Assembly (NCBI GenBank): GCA_963691655.1
Contig: OY829327.1
Location: forward strand, 59,036,079-59,100,078
Direction: 5' to 3'
Source of the DNA: Toxonevra muliebris
Lineage: Eukaryota; Arthropoda; Insecta; Diptera; Pallopteridae
Length of the DNA: 64,000 nt
The position numbers were made by a program, and so were the translations under genes. Of this stretch, positions 34,510 through 44,707 are shown piece by piece (within the stretch, counting starts at the first letter, position 1; each line of letters starts with the position of its first letter). The notes beneath the pieces were generated by a model that saw only the letters and a program-made list of their open reading frames with translations, did not search any database and was not told the origin of the DNA.

Positions 34510-36550
34510 TCTAGCGATTGCCGTTCGTGAGTTGAGCCATCTTGAAAAAACCTCTAAAAATCGACTTTGAACGGGAACATTTTTTGATAAGCTACTTTTG
34601 GCCAATTAAAAGCTCACAAATAATAGATTCTGAAAAATTCTAGGGTTCTGAATAAAAAGTTCTGCTTTTTTAAGTCTGTTTGCAGACTCGAGATAATGAG
34701 ATAATGAAAAAAATCAATTTTTAAATCGCTTTAGATGGCATGTCCGCTTTAAAGAAAAAACTTCAAATGCATTCACCTACGCTTTAAATTTCATTCTGAT
34801 TAGTTAGAGTGAGATACTTAAACTTCAGAAGAGTTGAAATTAGTTCACCATACTTGCTAGTTCAGCAATTCAATTTTTAGTTTATTAATTTTTCAAGTAA
34901 GAAAGTACATAGTTGTATATACAGATCTCTAGTGAATTATATCTTTGTCACTCGTAATATTTAACAATTTATTAAAATATGCTAGTAAATACCCTTTCGG
35001 TAATCTTGATATATATGGAATGTTTACAATTTATTTTCTTTTCCACAAGCGACTATACGAAAAATGGGAATACGTTAGTTGTGATGATACAATGTCATCT
35101 CATAAATGTTCAACTTAACTCAAGAGATACAACATAAACAATTTGGAATATTATTTCTAAGCCCACATTTAATTTTCATGTGAGATGTATGTATACCAGA
35201 ATATGTTTATGTGTTCAAGTATCTATGTGTAGCACATGTAATCGTATATAGGTATATGAAAGATAGTTAAAATAAACTAAAGAAGAAAGCTTTACAAAGT
35301 CAACACAACTACACAACAGCATACACAGCACAACTGATTGACATTGCAGGTGCATCGTATTGCTGGTGGTACGGCGTACATGGCGTATGAGTATTATATT
35401 GTGCATTCTACTTATTTGTCGCAAATACACACGGGTACTCCATAAGGAGGATTCTGCTTTCAGCTTTTGCCAAGAAAGTGCAGAATACACAAAGCAACTG
35501 TCACATATTGCATTTTGAAGTAAAGTGTTGCTGAATGCACAAGAGAAAGACCTCAAAACTTTTGCCAAAAACATTTCATATGCGAACAAGTGTATACATT
35601 TTGTTGATATTTAATGAGCTTCATTGGATGTCAAGGTATAATTTTTTTATTGTTTAGGGAAATAAAATTCAAAGATTAAAATTCTTAGAATCCTTTTTTT
35701 TTTTTGCTGTTTTGCTTTTAAGTTTCTATTTTGTGTGTCTTTTTCGTTTTGTTGGAAATCTTAAAATTGTGAAATTTTGAAGAGTCAGTGCATGAATTTC
35801 GTACCTGAGGTAATTTCATACTGCAGTATGTTGTTGTTAGTACATGTGTAAGTATCTTGACGCACGTACTGCACAGAAATATCAAACACTCTAGCCTTGA
35901 CGTGTCATAAACTCCTGCATAAGTTATGACTTCATTTTGACAAAAGTTTTGCAACATTTTAGAATTTCCATACAGGTTTCCATATACTGTGCTCGTCATG
36001 ATGTTGTGTTGTCGTGTGCATAGTGTACAGTCATGTGGTGGAACAATAGGGTGGAGTGAATGGGGAATCTAAATTATGCATTTTTGAGCTGTGTTTGATT
36101 TGCCAAAAAAAAAAAGTTAGACTACATTTTCAGGTACAATATGAGTATGTTATTAGAGTGTTTACTTAATGGTACTTCGTTAGAGTTTAACGTTTGTTTA
36201 TGACTGTGACAAACTACTAGACTCTACATACTCTAGCAAAACCTGGCTGACTGACTGACAGCAGTTTCATTTTGTGAAGATTTTAAGGCACTTTATTTTG
36301 TTTACTTACTTACACATATTAAAGATAAATATTTTATGATAATTTCTTAAATTTAAAAATTAATACAACAATATTTAGCTTTCAAATATTAAAATATTAT
36401 CGTCCTCGTACTTCCTTCCCAATAAATATCTCACCCATTATGATTTTCGTCCATAAATTAATAAACTTTCTTCAAAGAAATTAAACCTTTCGAGGTACAG
36501 TGGGATAAAGATTTGTGTGTCTTGCCCCAATTTCTTCTTTATGGTATCAT
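34510..36550. other. No gene recognised
   Basis: AT-rich. The 124-codon minus frame at 35215-35589 is Cys/Ser-rich and has no motif or splice context. AATAGGGTGGAGTGAATGG near 36048 resembles a lone MITE end of the kind at 28558. Confidence 0.4.
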
Positions 36551-36559
36551 CTGATAGTA

Positions 36560-37528
36560 CAGTTTTTTCAACAAGAGCGTGTGCGGCCTAAGTCCTTCAA
36601 AAAATACCCCAATCAAAAAAAATATCCCACAATATTTATAAACATTTTTTTGTCTAATGCGCTGACATATCAATATAGTATCCAGTTACCACAATTATGA
36701 GTAATTTCGTGGTAACGCGAGGTTATATTATTTCTAGCTTTTCGGCATATGATTGCGGCAAACTCCGCCATTTTGACTTAAGCTGTCGTTTCAATTAGGC
36801 AATGCCCTTAGCTTTCTGCTCATTTTAAGCTTAATAGTTGCTCAAAAATTTTCAATGTGGTTAGCATCTGGAGATTGAGAGGCGCATTCCAAAATTCTTG
36901 TCCTTTTTTCTTCTTTTCACTTACTGACTCTGAAGTTTAGGATTCTGCCCTCTTAAAGCACTCAATTTCGATTCCCTTTCCCAAACCAGTTATTGGCAGA
37001 AAATAAGAGTCTATGTTGGTATAAATGGATCATGTACTGGATAACCAAATTTCCCATAAACATGATTATCCTGTCGATACCCCCAAACAGGGGCTTTTCC
37101 TAGATGCTTAACTTATTTCAGAACCATTTTACTGCCCTTAATAGACAAGGCTCGCTTTATGGTACCTACCGTCCGTAAAAAAGATTCGTCTGCAAATGCC
37201 ACATCCGACCATTTTTTTGTTTGTTTTGCCATCAGTAAGGGTTTGGTTATGGTAGCTCAGAATCCGATTTGGAATTCATTTAAACAACTTTTTATTGTAC
37301 TTAAAAAAAACTGGTTCCATTTCTTTACGAATGCCTTCAACTTCTTAAGGTATTTGCCGCACCTCCCTAGGACATTTTGGATTCCCTTGGTTGTGAGCAA
37401 ATAATTTTGCACTCACAGAGCTCGATTTGAAAAATTGCTTATAAAATGCAATGTTGAAAAAAAAGTCCAACTTGATACTTAAACTTTTTCGTACAATTAA
37501 GCCGAACACGCTCTTGTTAAAAAGACTG
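36560..37528 (-). mobile_element. Tc1-like element copy B, 969 bp, decayed
   Basis: Same family as 21631-22604, in opposite orientation. The ends are CAGTTTTTTCAACAAGAGCG at 36560 (TA at 36558-36559) and its partner ending at 37528, where the expected TA is CA. On the minus strand the frame covers KWSDVAFADESFLRTVGTIK (first Asp) near 37160-37225, then the middle of the protein, then ASQSPDANHIENF near 36850-36890, the SQSPD.NPIEN.W block downstream of the second Asp, which copy A lacks. Conversely a stretch near the N-terminus present in A is missing here. Multiple stops; inactive. Confidence 0.8.
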
Positions 37529-37814
37529 CAGTTCCTTACTTATACGAAATTTAGTGAAATTGGCATTAAAAACTCCTTGATCTACTATCGAAATAAGCGG
37601 ACAAATAACAGAACTTTGGAACTGAAAATGCTAACTTTGAAATTTGTTTAAATATATGAAACTATATGCCACACACAGATTCAGTTCTGAAATAGGGATA
37701 ATGAGCAAATCAAACCAAGATTCTTCCCATAGAAGTAAACGAAAAAAGTAAAATTTGACAGCAAAAAAAAAAATGTTGGGTCGAAAATTTTACTGTGCCA
37801 TTCACTGGTTGGTT

Positions 37815-38290
37815 GGTTTATGTGGTTGATCTACAGCAGTCCTGGCGTAAATTCTCTTTGTGGAGTTGAGAAAGTTTAGTTCGGTTTGACGGCCGAGAGA
37901 TCGGATAAGTTTCTTTGGGTTTTGCTTCATGCAGCTGCTAGGGTTGGGCATATGAGTGATTTATTGTTTTCTTCCGTTTGAAGTTACAACAGCTTCTACA
38001 GTGTTTATTGAAAAATATCTGCAGTTGCTTTGCATGAGTTCCTAATGGTAATTGAGCCGTAAAAAACGCGGTAAGTCGAGCGGTATCTATACAGTGTCTG
38101 GCAATAAGTTCCCTGGTCCTACCTGTATCGATACCGGGCAAGTCGCACGGTAGGTGTTACATGATGTGAGTGTCATTCATCTTTCTGCTAAAGAAACAGG
38201 TATGGATTAGGTTAAGAGAGGATACCTTGCGCGCTAATTCATCGCCTTCTTCATTTACATCAACAATTCTATGATTGAAAACCTAGAGGA
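37815..38290 (-). pseudogene. LINE RNase H and C-terminal zinc-knuckle fragment
   Basis: On the minus strand: HRIVDVNEEGDELARKVSSL near 38210-38275 matches the G..GNE.ADELAR end of RNase H. LPCDLPGIDTGRTRELIARH (about 38100-38155) and DTARLTAFFTAQLPLGTHAK (about 38040-38100) match the ..R...L.......L..LTGH.P.G.H segment. NKHCRSCCNFKRKKTINH near 37968-38020 is the C..C...EET..H zinc-knuckle tail. The longest open frame is 37938-38141. A 5'-truncated LINE copy, I/R1-like by remembered motif. Confidence 0.7.
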
Positions 38291-38420
38291 TTGATAAATA
38301 TAAGTACATACTAATGATATTCATATCCACCAAAACGATAGATTTTTTGAAGATAAGTAAGATATTTATGTGGAATATCTCTTGTCGTTTGACTATTACT
38401 CTGTACCTTTACCGAAACCA

Positions 38421-38437
38421 GGGGGGGGGGGGGGGGG
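38421..38437. repeat. Run of 17 guanines
   Basis: Uninterrupted G17 in otherwise AT-rich DNA. Length may be uncertain because homopolymers are error-prone in sequencing. Confidence 0.8.
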
Positions 38438-38896
38438 TTCGGGAGACAAGAGGAGGTTTATTTCTAATATCTCCCCTTAGTTTTACTAACGACTGCATAT
38501 AGTGTAATCTGGGTGGGCCATAGCCATACATGGGTGGAAAGTTATTGCATTTTCAAAATTTCATATTTGTAGGAGGTAGGCAATTGTCTGATCAAAAAGT
38601 TTTGCATACAGAATAATCAATAAGGCCTTAAACTGACTCCGTTTACCAATTTTTGTCTGAATACCATTTCAAACTATTCATGAACTATTTATTAATTTAA
38701 TAAATTCTATGTGATGTCATATTTTGGTTGTGGCAAAAAGTTGCAAAACACTTATACCTTATATAAAAGTGCGGTGGTTTTTATTTTCGCACGAAGCAAA
38801 TCGGAGCTTTTCTCTCATCCATTAAAAAAATAATATGCTAAAGAAAAATTTTATTTTTCGTTACATTTTTAGGTATAAGAAAATGGGAAATTAAAA

Positions 38897-39245
38897 GCCC
38901 TATTCCCCCTCTAGAGTAAAATGCTGAGTAACGGAGTAAAAAATAAATTTTTTACCCTAGAGCGTGAACGCATCTAAAACTGATATAGTGCACTGTCTGC
39001 GTTCAATATTCCCAATTGAATGCGCTAGCAAAAAAAAAAATTTTTGTTGTCGTAGGTAGGTTAATTAACAATAATTTTCTCTCTAACTCAGAGTAACAGA
39101 ATAACAAATATTTTACTCAAGGGTCAAACCAGAGTAAACGTGTAAAGTGTGGGTAAAAGCTAATGTTATTGTAGAGTAATTTTGTGTTACACTTTTAACC
39201 TGTTACTAAGTTAATCAGCACTTTACTCTCAAGCGTGAACAGGGC
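38897..39245. mobile_element. MITE, 349 bp, GCCCTRTTC ends
   Basis: The left end is GCCCTATTCCCCCTCTAGAG then TAAAATGCTGAGTAAC. The right end reverse-complements to GCCCTGTTCACGCTTGAGAG then TAAAGTGCTGATTAAC. This is an inverted repeat of about 36 bp with about 80% identity. Ends of the type GCCCTGTTCACGC recall PIF/Harbinger MITEs. The target duplication is not clear. Non-coding. Confidence 0.6.
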
Positions 39246-39319
39246 TAATGTTTTATCACATCCATTTATATTTCGTTAACACGAGACCAAAAGAAAGATC
39301 TATCTTTAGTATTCGCTAA

Positions 39320-39859
39320 AAGTCGCTATACACTATCTGTGTTTCTCATATGATATGCTCATATGAGAAACTCAGAAGACGAAACACAAAGAGTAAACTC
39401 GGTTGAAACACTCATAAGAGAACTCGTATGAGCAACTCATATAAGATTTCAGAATTAGAATTGTTTCTAATGTGAAATGAGAAATCACATGAGAAATTCA
39501 ATTTTGACAGTGTGGCGCTAATCAGCTCTCTATCTCCCTCTCACTTATAGCTGTTAACAAAGAAACAAAATAAAGAAGAAACTCGGTCATGCCAATGCAA
39601 ATAAACAAATGCTGAAAATGAAGAAAGCTATTTCAAATGTTTTTTTTTTTTTTTTTGGATTTGTTGTGCAATATTAACTTTTATGTTTTTATTTATTTTT
39701 GCTGGTTGAATGGAGAGTAAGGGTTTCTAAAATGCAAAGCAATTTTGCATTTTAGACACCCAGAGCTGAAGCTCACATAATATTTCTACTCAGAACTTTT
39801 TCAGATGAAGAAGGAGACGAAAATCTCATATGAGATACTCATATAGTGTAAAGCGACTT
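39320..39859. mobile_element. MITE, 540 bp, AAGTCGC ends, TCATATGAG repeats
   Basis: The left end is AAGTCGCTATACACTAT and the right end reverse-complements to AAGTCGCTTTACACTAT (16 of 17). Both are flanked by TAA (39317-39319 and 39860-39862), as for PIF/Harbinger elements. CTCATATGAG-type palindromes recur at both ends and inside. It also contains GACAGTGTGGCGC near 39508 and a T-run near 39640-39656. Confidence 0.65.
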
Positions 39860-39862
39860 TAA

Positions 39863-40936
39863 GGTGTTACCAAAGAATATTTAAAACTTTATGAGTAATG
39901 AAAAACATGTTTGATCAATCTCTAGATTATTATGTATTGAAAAAGCATATAAATTTTAAAATAATCGGTTTAGAAGTTGTTGAATAATCGTGATCACCGA
40001 CTTCAATAACGACGTTTTGAGAAAAACGCGTTTAAAGTTTCAATTCACTTTAATGTCAGGAAGAAAATTTGTTTTCTGGAAATAACAAAGAGTCAAAAAT
40101 TTTCTTCGGATCAACTTCAAAATTTGTAGACATATTTTTGAAAACATAAACTTTAAGAAAATCCGAAAACAAGTAGATTTTTTAAAAGTTACTGCTTTTA
40201 TGAGAACCACTTAATATTGAGCATAAAGAACAAAATTTTTGTGCAAATAAATTTGTTCGTGATGCGCCTCCTATGTATTATATATTCTTTGGTGTTACAC
40301 TTTGCATATAATACTAAAGACAGGATATTGCAAATTTCGACGCTCGTACAGCCAGATCCTTTGCTTCATTTGAATATTCTGTGTGTGAAATATGATAAGG
40401 GATCAATGGAGAGTGAATTTTGGCTTTATTTTCTTGATGAGATTTTACGATGACAATCCATTTTTTATGTATTTAAACATGTTATTTTTAAACCAAAATA
40501 GAAAAAATTATTAGAACAAACATTGTAAAATATTGATCACATTTAACGTGGAGTGCTTCATATATTAACCTCGCATTATTTTAGATAATTAAATATTTCC
40601 TTGCCAATATCTGTTTGAGTGAGGTAGGTGGAAGAACCGAAGAGCAGTTCAAACGATGCCTCATTGCATCGTAGAGTATTGTATCTCGACGCATTGTATC
40701 GCATTCAATTTGCACTTAGGCGTACAAACATTTTGACGCTTCACTTTGGCAATCAGTAAAACGTTGTAGTTATTTACTGTTTGCGTCACATATGTACAAT
40801 TAAAGCTCTATCATACTCTCATACATATATGTACATATGTACATACAATACACACACATAGACATTGTGGGTTCTTCAATAGATGCGGGACAAAGTTTGC
40901 ATCTCTGGTGTCATCATTTTGTTTGCTAATTCTTCA
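39863..40936. other. No gene recognised
   Basis: AT-rich DNA. The frame at 40217-40453 has no known motif or splice context. Confidence 0.4.
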
Positions 40937-40941
40937 TGTGG

Positions 40942-40969
40942 CACAGTGCTTCGACAGTGGACAAAAATC
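40942..40969 (+). promoter_or_regulatory. 12-RSS-like terminal signal
   Basis: CACAGTG at 40942-40948 equals the consensus V(D)J heptamer. A spacer of exactly 12 nt follows (40949-40960), then ACAAAAATC at 40961-40969, 8 of 9 to the consensus nonamer ACAAAAACC. In a transposon this would be the transposase recognition site at the left end. Functional meaning is inferred from layout only. Confidence 0.65.
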
Positions 40970-41518
40970 ATAAAAATTTGTGTCACAGATTTGGACAAAA
41001 TTGTTGTCATTTTAAAGGTAATAGTCTAAATAAAACAAATCTGAAATAGTTTCGCCAAAAAAACAATTTTATAGGAGTTTCAGCTCTTCAATGTCGAACA
41101 ATTTTATGATCAAATATATGAGTAATGAAATTGGGGTTTAAGTGGTCGTGCAAAAATAATCAAAAATGTGTTTGTATAGGCTCCATTTTTAATACAAAAA
41201 AGAGAAATGTAGTCAAATATTTAAATTAAAAATAATTCTTTTGTAGCGGGTTATGTAATTGTAATAGACGCTTTGTAATTGAAAGTAATGTTTTGTAGTA
41301 GATTCATAGACGCTTTGTGCAAGTTCGTTTAGTTAAAAGTTTAAACAATGTAAGTTCAGTTCGTTGTGCGACACTGAATAGCGAGGATCGTAAAAGAATA
41401 AAGCTCTGCTATTATATCTATTTTGTTAGTTGTTTTAATTCAAATTTATTGTTTTCGGCTCACTCCACTTTTACAATTTTTCAAAAATTCAGTACTTTTT
41501 TATGACACAATTGAAAAA

Positions 41519-42919
41519 TGGCAAACTTTAGTAAAATTCTGAAATTAAATGACGTTATCGGGAGTAAAGTCTTGTTATGGCTTCTTTTATTAAAGCTTCT
41601 AATACTGAAGCAGTAAGCTATGCCTCCCAAGCGCTGAAAGAAAGATATAGTGATGGAAACGCAGAAAGTGATAAAAGAGTTTTAACTCCACATCAAGCAT
41701 TGGCTTTATATTTTTATCTGGATCTAATAGAGCGTAAAGTTTTGTGGAAAGTGGTAAATTCCTGCTTATATGCTATGCAAAGTGCAAAATAAATACTGGC
41801 ACCATACCATTCCAGCAACCGAAATATCAGCAGAGGTTGAATTAAAAAGTTTATTGCGTTCACCTGCTGAAGGCATCATGGAGATTGTGAGACAATTGAA
41901 TTTGTATCGAAATTGACTGTGTGGGGTATGGATGGAAGTTTTGAACATAACCGATTTAAACAAAAATTGATGACGATGGGAAAAGTTCAGATGAGTTTAT
42001 GTTTTTCCTGCCTTTTGTGCCGATAATGTAAGTTTCATATTTTTTATTAATTTTTACTAGAGTTGCGTCTATAGTTCTCTTTTAGTTTGTTTACCTTGGT
42101 GAACAAGTTCACTTATGTACCACAAAAAAGGATTTTCATGCAACTGTGTCCACCTATGTTCATTGAGCAAATACCGAACTAGTAAACTAATTCATTTGTA
42201 TGATTTAGGGTTTAGTTCATTTAGTTCACGAACTATACAGCTTTAGTTTATACATACAGGTTGACTCATCAAAAAACAAAAACTGATTTATGGGCCAACG
42301 GAAAAGAGTATCGGAGTATGATTATAAACGAACACGAAAAGATGAAGCCAAAAATTGATAGCTTGGAATGTGATATTTTTTTACGTAAAAGGGCGTGATG
42401 TTTAAGTATCTTACGAAATGCATTGCACAATGATAGACGGCGTAGTTGCAAACGCATTAACCGCAAATAAGGAAACTAGTAGATGTTATATATACAATGC
42501 AGCTCCATCTGAGATAAATAAGATCCCATAAATTAAACACCCAATATCGACCATCACCAGTATAGATTACCTCTGCTTCATTTTTGGATTCGCTTTTTGA
42601 GTGTTTACTGCATATAGCTCAAGACTTGGAAAGTGCGAGAAGAAAATAAAAGTATGTTTGTGGTTTCGGAAGAACTAAAAATGGCAATACGGTTCGACGA
42701 TTTCTTTCAAATGAAGACTTCTCATCAGAAATCCCAGGGAAGTTTTCCATAGTTTAAATTTTCTATAATGCGGTATGAAGATCAACATAGAATCATTTCA
42801 AGAGTTAAAAGACGAAGCTTTACAAAACTACTGGTACAACATGCCTAGCAGTATTCTTAAAGTTTGGTTCATGGATGTGAGGTTATAAAATTTTTCGATT
42901 TGCCGATAGGTGAAAAATA
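41519..42919 (+). pseudogene. RAG1/Transib-like transposase remnant
   Basis: Would cut and paste its own element. A start at 41519 gives MANFSKILKLNDVI. A frameshift leads to VLTPHQALALYFYLDL (within 41577-41792), then EISAEVELKSLLRSPAEG near 41818-41871. VWGMDGSFEHNRFKQK near 41922-41968 lies where RAG1 has its first catalytic Asp (CDGMGD). DDDGKSSDEFMFFLPFVPIM follows, ending at a GTAAGT (42028) that may be an intron donor. MIDGVVANALTANKETSRCY at 42430 leads into CYIYNAAP, a damaged C..C pair. Then LLHFWIRF, GFGRTKNGNTVRRFL (RAG1: NGN.ARK), YWYNMPSSILKVWF and VHGCEVIKFFDLPIGEKY, aligning with RAG1 HVPEII. Frameshifts and stops throughout. The family match is from memory of insect RAG1-like proteins. 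Confidence 0.6.
42058..42250. repeat. Repeat with AGTTGCGT start and GTTCACGAACTA motifs
   Basis: AGAGTTGCGT at 42059 followed by several self-complementary GTTCAC / GTGAAC motifs. A second copy of the type lies at 46091-46205. It interrupts the transposase between the FMFFLPFVPIM and MIDGVV blocks, so it may be an insertion or an intron colonised by a MITE. Ends not defined. Confidence 0.4.
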
Positions 42920-42927
42920 TTTATTAA

Positions 42928-43315
42928 ACCTTTCATGCCCGAATTTTAATGGGGCTTGATAGAAACCTTTTATACTAAAATTATGGTAACTTAGGACTTC
43001 TACAAACATCACACCAAATTTCATACATCTATATTGATTTGCTTGACCTTTATTAAAGGTTAAAAAAACATAGCTGTGGAGTTGCAGACAACCACTGGAT
43101 AATCCTCTTTTTCCAATTTTTTCATTTTCTTGTTTTATATGAACATAATTTAAAATAAAAATTCCGCTTAGCAATAGCTTAAAGTATTTTTTGTATAAAT
43201 TAATGAAATAGAATTTACGAAAAGTTTTTTCACCTAAAATATCGAAAACAACTAAATGAATATGATTTTTCATTTATAATGTTGATGTGAATAGGCAACA
43301 TCGAGCATGAAAGTG
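42928..43315. mobile_element. piggyBac-like MITE, 388 bp, inside the RAG1-like element
   Basis: Flanked by TTAA on both sides (42924-42927 and 43316-43319). The left end is ACCTTTCATGCCCGAATTTT then AATGGGG. The right end reverse-complements to CACTTTCATGCTCGATGTTG. Same family as 11749-12112. It landed just after the LPIGEKY motif of the RAG1-like remnant. The 134-codon minus frame at 42869-43273 is chance. Confidence 0.75.
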
Positions 43316-43349
43316 TTAAGCAAAATATTTTCATATACATTGTATTTAA

Positions 43350-43713
43350 GGGGTTATACGCACTTAGGATGCTGTTCAAGAATTTTTTCTGAAAAGGCAT
43401 TTCAATATTAATTTATTTAACAAATTGTTCTTTTTTTTAAATAATGATTTTTAAAGCTCCTGTAGATGATCTTCGGGAGTCCTCTAAAAAAAAGTCGTCT
43501 TATGGCGAGCACGATATCTCTGGATCGGATCATCAAAATCAAAAAAAAGAGATTTAGTTAAAACAAGGTATTATCTAGTAATTAATCGAAGAAATAATCA
43601 AAATATCCGTTTTTAACAAAATTTTGTTTTTTGATGCTAGTTTTGGACTTAAATTGTTTACAAAAGGATAAATATTTAACGAAAAAAAAAACAATTTTAA
43701 CTGCGTATAACCC
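43350..43713. mobile_element. TTAA-flanked MITE, 364 bp, GGGGTTATACGCA ends
   Basis: The left end is GGGGTTATACGCACTTAG. The right end reverse-complements to GGGGTTATACGCAGTTAA. TTAA flanks both ends (43346-43349 and 43714-43717). It lies only 30 bp from the previous MITE and also inside the RAG1-like transposon. Non-coding. Confidence 0.8.
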
Positions 43714-43967
43714 CTTAATGAAGTCATTAATAAAATATATCAAAAATTAATCAATATTTTAAAAATATCTCGAATATGTCTAAAAAAATATTGCCGTAAA
43801 AATATGAAATTAATTTTCAAGCTCTTAAGTCCAATCTGTTAGGAATTTGGAAAAACACTCGTACTCAAGATTATTTTTAATAAGTTTTTAAAAAAAGTTT
43901 TTAAAAATCTGACAAAATTTGAAATTACTATAATTGCAAATTTTCATTAAAATCAAACAACTTATTA

Positions 43968-44006
43968 CATTTTTGTTCATACTTTGTATGCCTTCGAAGC
44001 ACTGTG
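43968..44006 (-). promoter_or_regulatory. 23-RSS-like terminal signal
   Basis: Read inward on the minus strand from 44006: CACAGTG (44006-44000), a spacer of exactly 23 nt (43999-43977), then ACAAAAATG (43976-43968), 7 of 9 to the consensus nonamer and 8 of 9 to the nonamer at the left end. The first six spacer bases, CTTCGA, are shared with the left signal. Confidence 0.6.
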
Positions 44007-44011
44007 CGTTG

Positions 44012-44700
44012 CATCAAATTCAAACGTTCAGATATAAGTATGTGTGCTCCTTGATGAATGTGTGTTTGTCTGTGTGTGTTTGTATTCATGTAGATAACTT
44101 TCATCCTTCGTGTACTGATAGCTATTCATACTTGTGCCGTGGAAATTACATTTCAAAGTGAATGATTGCATTTTGAATAAAATTGTGCGCAATGATTGGC
44201 GTTGTGTTCTTGAGAGAGCGAGTGAGTGGTGTCAGCGATACTTCTGACTTCACTTTGAAGTCAAATTAGATACATTTAATTTATTTTCTGCGTATTTATA
44301 TTCCAATCATTTATGTTTTAGTATGAATGTTCGTGAGATGATGAATGGTGATGGAAACTATATATTTCCCAGAGTGTATTCACATGCATCATGCGTTCAT
44401 TTTCCTATTAAATTTCTTTACCATTTGCCTTCCCTTCCACAACTGTTTTCTCAAGATTGTTTTGCAAACGAAAAAACAAAGGGCTTAATCAATTCAATCA
44501 ATACAATTGGCAATGACATGTGCTTCTTAAAAAGTTTTGCAACTGTCAAAAGTATGCTACCCTCATCAAAAAGTAATCGGGTTAAGTAAAAAGTATAAAA
44601 CGTAGCATTAACAAATGGAAAAGTTCACGCATTTGCTGATACCTTAGTATGGTGATTTTTAGTAATGTTCGGAGTAATTTACGAGGGTCATCGGAATGTC
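44012..44700. other. Spacer between two heptamer-ended elements, no gene
   Basis: Contains GT-rich tracts (44040-44080) and GAGAGAGCGAGTGAGTG near 44211. The frame at 44323-44589 has no motif. Confidence 0.4.
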
Positions 44701-44707
44701 CACGTCG

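Larger units (their letters stand above)
40942..44006 (+). mobile_element. RAG1/Transib-like DNA transposon with 12/23 RSS-like ends, decayed
   Basis: The ends are inverted repeats, CACAGTGCTTCGACAG at 40942 and CACAGTGCTTCGAAGG reading inward from 44006. Left end: heptamer CACAGTG, 12-nt spacer, nonamer ACAAAAATC. Right end: heptamer CACAGTG, 23-nt spacer, nonamer ACAAAAATG. The vertebrate V(D)J signals are CACAGTG and ACAAAAACC separated by 12 or 23 nt. The 5-bp flanks are TGTGG and CGTTG, matching at three of five positions, consistent with a decayed Transib/RAG-type 5-bp duplication. The interior carries remnants of a RAG1/Transib-like transposase (41519-42919). Two TTAA-flanked MITEs (42928-43315 and 43350-43713) have landed inside, with perhaps a third repeat near 42058-42250. 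Without them the element is roughly 2.1-2.3 kb. Immobile now. Confidence 0.7.

Noticed and set aside
42869..43273. 134-codon minus-strand frame as a gene
   Set aside because: It spans the boundary of a TTAA-flanked MITE inside a dead transposon and has no known motif.
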